From: Pseudomonas viridiflava
GTDB taxonomy: Bacteria; Pseudomonadota; Gammaproteobacteria; Pseudomonadales; Pseudomonadaceae
Length of the DNA stretch: 64,000 bases
Reading direction: 5' to 3'
Assembly: GCF_900585905.1 (NCBI RefSeq)
Contig: NZ_UTVH01000095.1
Location: forward strand, 1-64,000
Shown here: positions 61,935 through 64,000 of the stretch, piece after piece
Numbering within the stretch: the first letter of the stretch is position 1
How the letters are laid out: each line of letters begins with the position of its first letter
Program-made: the position numbers and the translations under genes
Notes under the pieces: model-generated
What the model was told of the DNA's origin: nothing
The model's database searches: none
The model's input: the letters and a program-made list of their open reading frames with translations, nothing else

Positions 61935-62972
61935 TTACTCGGCCAGCGACGGTTTTTCCCACAGGTTGATGCCGCCTTCCTGGGCAAAACGATCGATTTC
62001 TGCCAGTTCTTCCTGACTGAATTCAAGATTTTTGAGCGCCTCCACGTTCTCGATGATCTGCTCCGGGCGGCTCGCGCCGATCAGGGCTGAGGTCACTCGC
62101 GGGTCTCGCAAGGTCCATGCCAAGGCCATCTGTGCCAGGCTCTGACCGCGTCGCTGGGCGATTTCGTTGAGGGCGCGAACATGGCTGATGTTGCTTTCCG
62201 AAAGGTGCGAAGCCTGCAACGAACCACCGCCCGGCCGATTGACCCGAGCATCCTGCGGCACGCCGTTGAGATACTTGTCGGTCAGCAAACCCTGGGCCAG
62301 AGCAGTGAACACGATGACGCCCGCGCCCAGCTCATCGGTGGTGTCGAGCAAGTCCTTTTCGACCCAGCGATTGAGCAGGTTGTAAGCCGGCTGATGGATC
62401 AGCAGCGGCACCTTCCACGCTTTGAGCAGGGCGGCGATCTCCCGCGTCTTGGCACCGGAGTACGAAGAAATGCCGATGTACAACGCTTTGCCCTGCTGCA
62501 CTGCAGTGGCCAGCGCACTGGCGGTTTCTTCCAGTGGCGTATCCGGGTCGAAGCGGTGGGAATAGAAGATATCCACATAATCCAGACCCATGCGCTGCAG
62601 GCTCTGATCGAGGCTGGCGAGCACATATTTGCGTGAGCCGCCGCCCTGGCCATAAGGGCCCGGCCACATGTCCCAGCCCGCTTTGGTGGAAATGATCAGC
62701 TCGTCGCGGTAGTGCTTGAAATCTTCCCGCAGCAGGCGCCCGAAATTAGTCTCGGCGCTGCCATACGGAGGGCCGTAGTTGTTGGCCAGATCAAAGTGGT
62801 TGATGCCCAGATCAAACGCCGTGCGCAGCATCGCGCGCTGGGTGTCCACCGGGGTGCTGTCGCCGAAGTTGTGCCACAGGCCCAGTGACAGCGCGGGCAA
62901 CACCAGGCCACTGCGCCCGGTGCGGCGATAAGGAATCTGCTGGTAACGGTTTTCGGCAGCAATATAAGTCAT
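61935..62972 (-). CDS. yghZ: Aldo-keto reductase, YghZ (L-glyceraldehyde 3-phosphate reductase) family
   Basis: 345 residues. The TIM-barrel AKR tetrad is present: Asp in INHFDLANNYGPPYG, Tyr in the same stretch, Lys in LIISTKAGWDMW, and His in IFYSHRFDPDTPLEE. Later GISSYSGAKTREIA and SALIGASRPEQIIENVEAL match the NADP-binding C-terminal part. E. coli YghZ reduces methylglyoxal and L-glyceraldehyde 3-phosphate. A small reading frame overlaps its start by 3 bases upstream. Confidence 0.93.
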   Translation of the reverse strand: MTYIAAENRYQQIPYRRTGRSGLVLPALSLGLWHNFGDSTPVDTQRAMLRTAFDLGINHFDLANNYGPPYGSAETNFGRLLREDFKHYRDELIISTKAGWDMWPGPYGQGGGSRKYVLASLDQSLQRMGLDYVDIFYSHRFDPDTPLEETASALATAVQQGKALYIGISSYSGAKTREIAALLKAWKVPLLIHQPAYNLLNRWVEKDLLDTTDELGAGVIVFTALAQGLLTDKYLNGVPQDARVNRPGGGSLQASHLSESNISHVRALNEIAQRRGQSLAQMALAWTLRDPRVTSALIGASRPEQIIENVEALKNLEFSQEELAEIDRFAQEGGINLWEKPSLAE

Positions 62973-63148
62973 GGCTGATCTCGTTCAAGCGAAGATGATG
63001 GCGTCAGTTGCGCAGGCCAGTGATAAAAATCCAGGCCTGGCGCACTGCGATTCTTGAAGCCTTTCCAGTAACTGTGATCCGCTTTGTCCTGACCGGTTTC
63101 ATTCTTCGACCATTTACTGCAGGCGGCGATGTCTCGCACCTGCGGCAT
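62969..63148 (-). CDS. Unrecognised small reading frame overlapping the aldo-keto reductase start
   Basis: 59 residues beginning MPQVRDIAACSKWSKN and ending SLERDQP; its TGA overlaps the ATG of the reductase gene (ATGA). The stretch GQDKADHSYWKGFKNRSAPG followed by LDFYHWP is rich in aromatic and charged residues with sensible codon use, which is not typical of a shadow frame. The frame stays open upstream to about 63215 without a start and the ribosome site before ATG is weak, so it could be the remnant of a longer gene. The rest of the gap, 63149-63384, is AT-rich with no other gene. Confidence 0.4.
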   Translation of the reverse strand: MPQVRDIAACSKWSKNETGQDKADHSYWKGFKNRSAPGLDFYHWPAQLTPSSSLERDQP

Positions 63149-63384
63149 GACTTTGCTCGCGATCGGCTCTTGGAAAGTGAGTTTTCGTTGCCTGACCTCA
63201 CGCCAGCGCGACCACCCTCACGCCTACCGTTTTTCACGGTAGCTGTGAGCACCGCGATCATGCGTCTACACGTTGTTAATAATATTGATATAACATAACA
63301 TTCGCGCCGTTTATTCAAGATCGGCCGCGTTCCTTCGTTCTATTGGAACCAGCCTTTCGTACACCCATCCCAGACGAGTTCACG

Positions 63385-64000
63385 ATGACGACCCAACCTC
63401 TGAAGCCGTTGGCTGCCACGCGTTTGCAATCGATTGACGCGTTGCGCGGCCTGATCATTCTGTTCATGTTGCTTGATCACGTGCGTGAGACCTTTCTGTT
63501 GCATTTGCAGGTTTCGGACCCGATGGACGTGGCGACGACGCCAGCCGAGCTGTTTTTCAGCCGCACGTTGGCACATCTGTGCGCGCCGCTGTTTATCTTT
63601 CTCACCGGGCTGTCGGCGTTTCTGTATGGCGAGCGACGGGGTCAGGCCGGTGTCTCGGGGTTTCTGTTCAAGCGCGGGCTGTTTCTGATTGTGCTTGAGT
63701 TCACCCTGGTCAATTTCGCCTGGACCTTCCAGTTCCCGCCCACCTCGATCTACCTGCAGGTCATCTGGGCGATTGGCTTGAGCATGCTGGCGCTGGCGAT
63801 GCTGGTGCGGTTGCCAAGGCCGGCGCTGGTGATTCTCGGCGTGGCGATCATTGCCGGGCACAACCTGCTGGACGGCGTGCATTTCGCCGAAGATTCAGCT
63901 ATGTACGTGCCTTGGGCAATCCTTCATGACCGTGGCTGGCTGGTGCCGTTTGACGGTCTGCGTTTGCGCACGTCCTATCCCGTGCTGCCGTGGATTGGCG
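63385..64000 (+). CDS. DUF1624-family membrane protein, N-terminal part
   Basis: The first 205 residues are in the window and the rest is cut off by its edge. After ATG 63385 (MTTQPLKPLAATRLQSIDALRG), the pattern RLQSIDALRGLIILFMLLDHVRE is the DUF1624 (heparan-alpha-glucosaminide acetyltransferase-like) start, with the His in LLDHVR. Six hydrophobic segments follow. Members are integral membrane acyltransferases; function of this group is unknown. The RBS is weak. Confidence 0.85.
   Translation, partial: MTTQPLKPLAATRLQSIDALRGLIILFMLLDHVRETFLLHLQVSDPMDVATTPAELFFSRTLAHLCAPLFIFLTGLSAFLYGERRGQAGVSGFLFKRGLFLIVLEFTLVNFAWTFQFPPTSIYLQVIWAIGLSMLALAMLVRLPRPALVILGVAIIAGHNLLDGVHFAEDSAMYVPWAILHDRGWLVPFDGLRLRTSYPVLPWIG

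Noticed and set aside
63004..63318. A 104-codon minus-strand frame in the gap before yghZ
   Set aside because: It is Arg/Ser-rich and reads in a different frame from the more protein-like 62969-63148; it is most likely its shadow.

Overview
The window is chromosomal DNA of a Pseudomonas, most likely a member of or close to the P. syringae complex. Evidence: the end of a Pseudomonas-type 5S rRNA at base 1, a fused nuoCD, a 441-residue AceA, a monomeric NADP isocitrate dehydrogenase, the gene order aat-bpt-infA facing clpS-clpA, and REP elements of the GTGGGACCGGCTTTAGCCGG and TGTAGGAGCCAAC types. No prophage, transposase, CRISPR array or toxin cluster was seen. The content is mostly core genome with an accessory-like last quarter.

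Layout. 1-130: end of an rRNA operon and its terminator. 294-650: queD (queuosine). 842-3445: an operon of two small PepSY proteins, a response regulator and a sensor kinase that resembles the bqsPQRS (carRS) Fe(II)/Ca(II)-responsive locus. 3576-6426: an sCache chemoreceptor and an AI-2E family membrane protein. 6500-21437: the complete 13-gene nuo operon for respiratory complex I, on the minus strand. 21438-22023: a gene-free stretch with a strong Fur-box-like site and a REP pair. 22024-23349: aceA, with a long upstream region holding a perfect 26-bp palindrome. 23854-24597: a small secretin-like protein.

24750-30155: a GNAT acetyltransferase, the ribosomal oxygenase RoxA, purB, hflD, mnmA and nudJ, all minus strand and in an order much like that of enterobacteria. 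30442-38365: idh, cspD, clpS-clpA, infA, bpt and aat. These supply the N-degron pathway together: aat and bpt make N-degrons, ClpS recognises them and ClpAP degrades them. 38854-46395: ftsK, lolA, rarA, crcB, serS and cysG, a plus-strand series. 46461-50726: yqjG, then the minus-strand operon tusD-tusC-tusB-tusE-ybiB, then yccA. MnmA and the Tus relay, both in this window, act on the same tRNA 2-thiouridine modification. 50849-50936: tRNA-Ser(UGA) with a textbook promoter and terminator.

50976-64000 is more accessory in character: an MFS transporter, an isolated cobF, a LysR regulator followed by an MBL-fold hydrolase overlapping a glycerate kinase, a DUF1835 protein, a sulfonate-type ABC transporter with two binding proteins but no desulfonating enzyme, an aldo-keto reductase preceded by an overlapping small reading frame, and the first part of a DUF1624 membrane protein cut by the window edge. 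I found no clear-cut new defence or mobile system. The best leads are the PepSY-coupled two-component operon, the orphan Fur site, the mini-secretin, the aceA palindrome, the LysR-MBL-glxK set and the small reading frame at 62969-63148.
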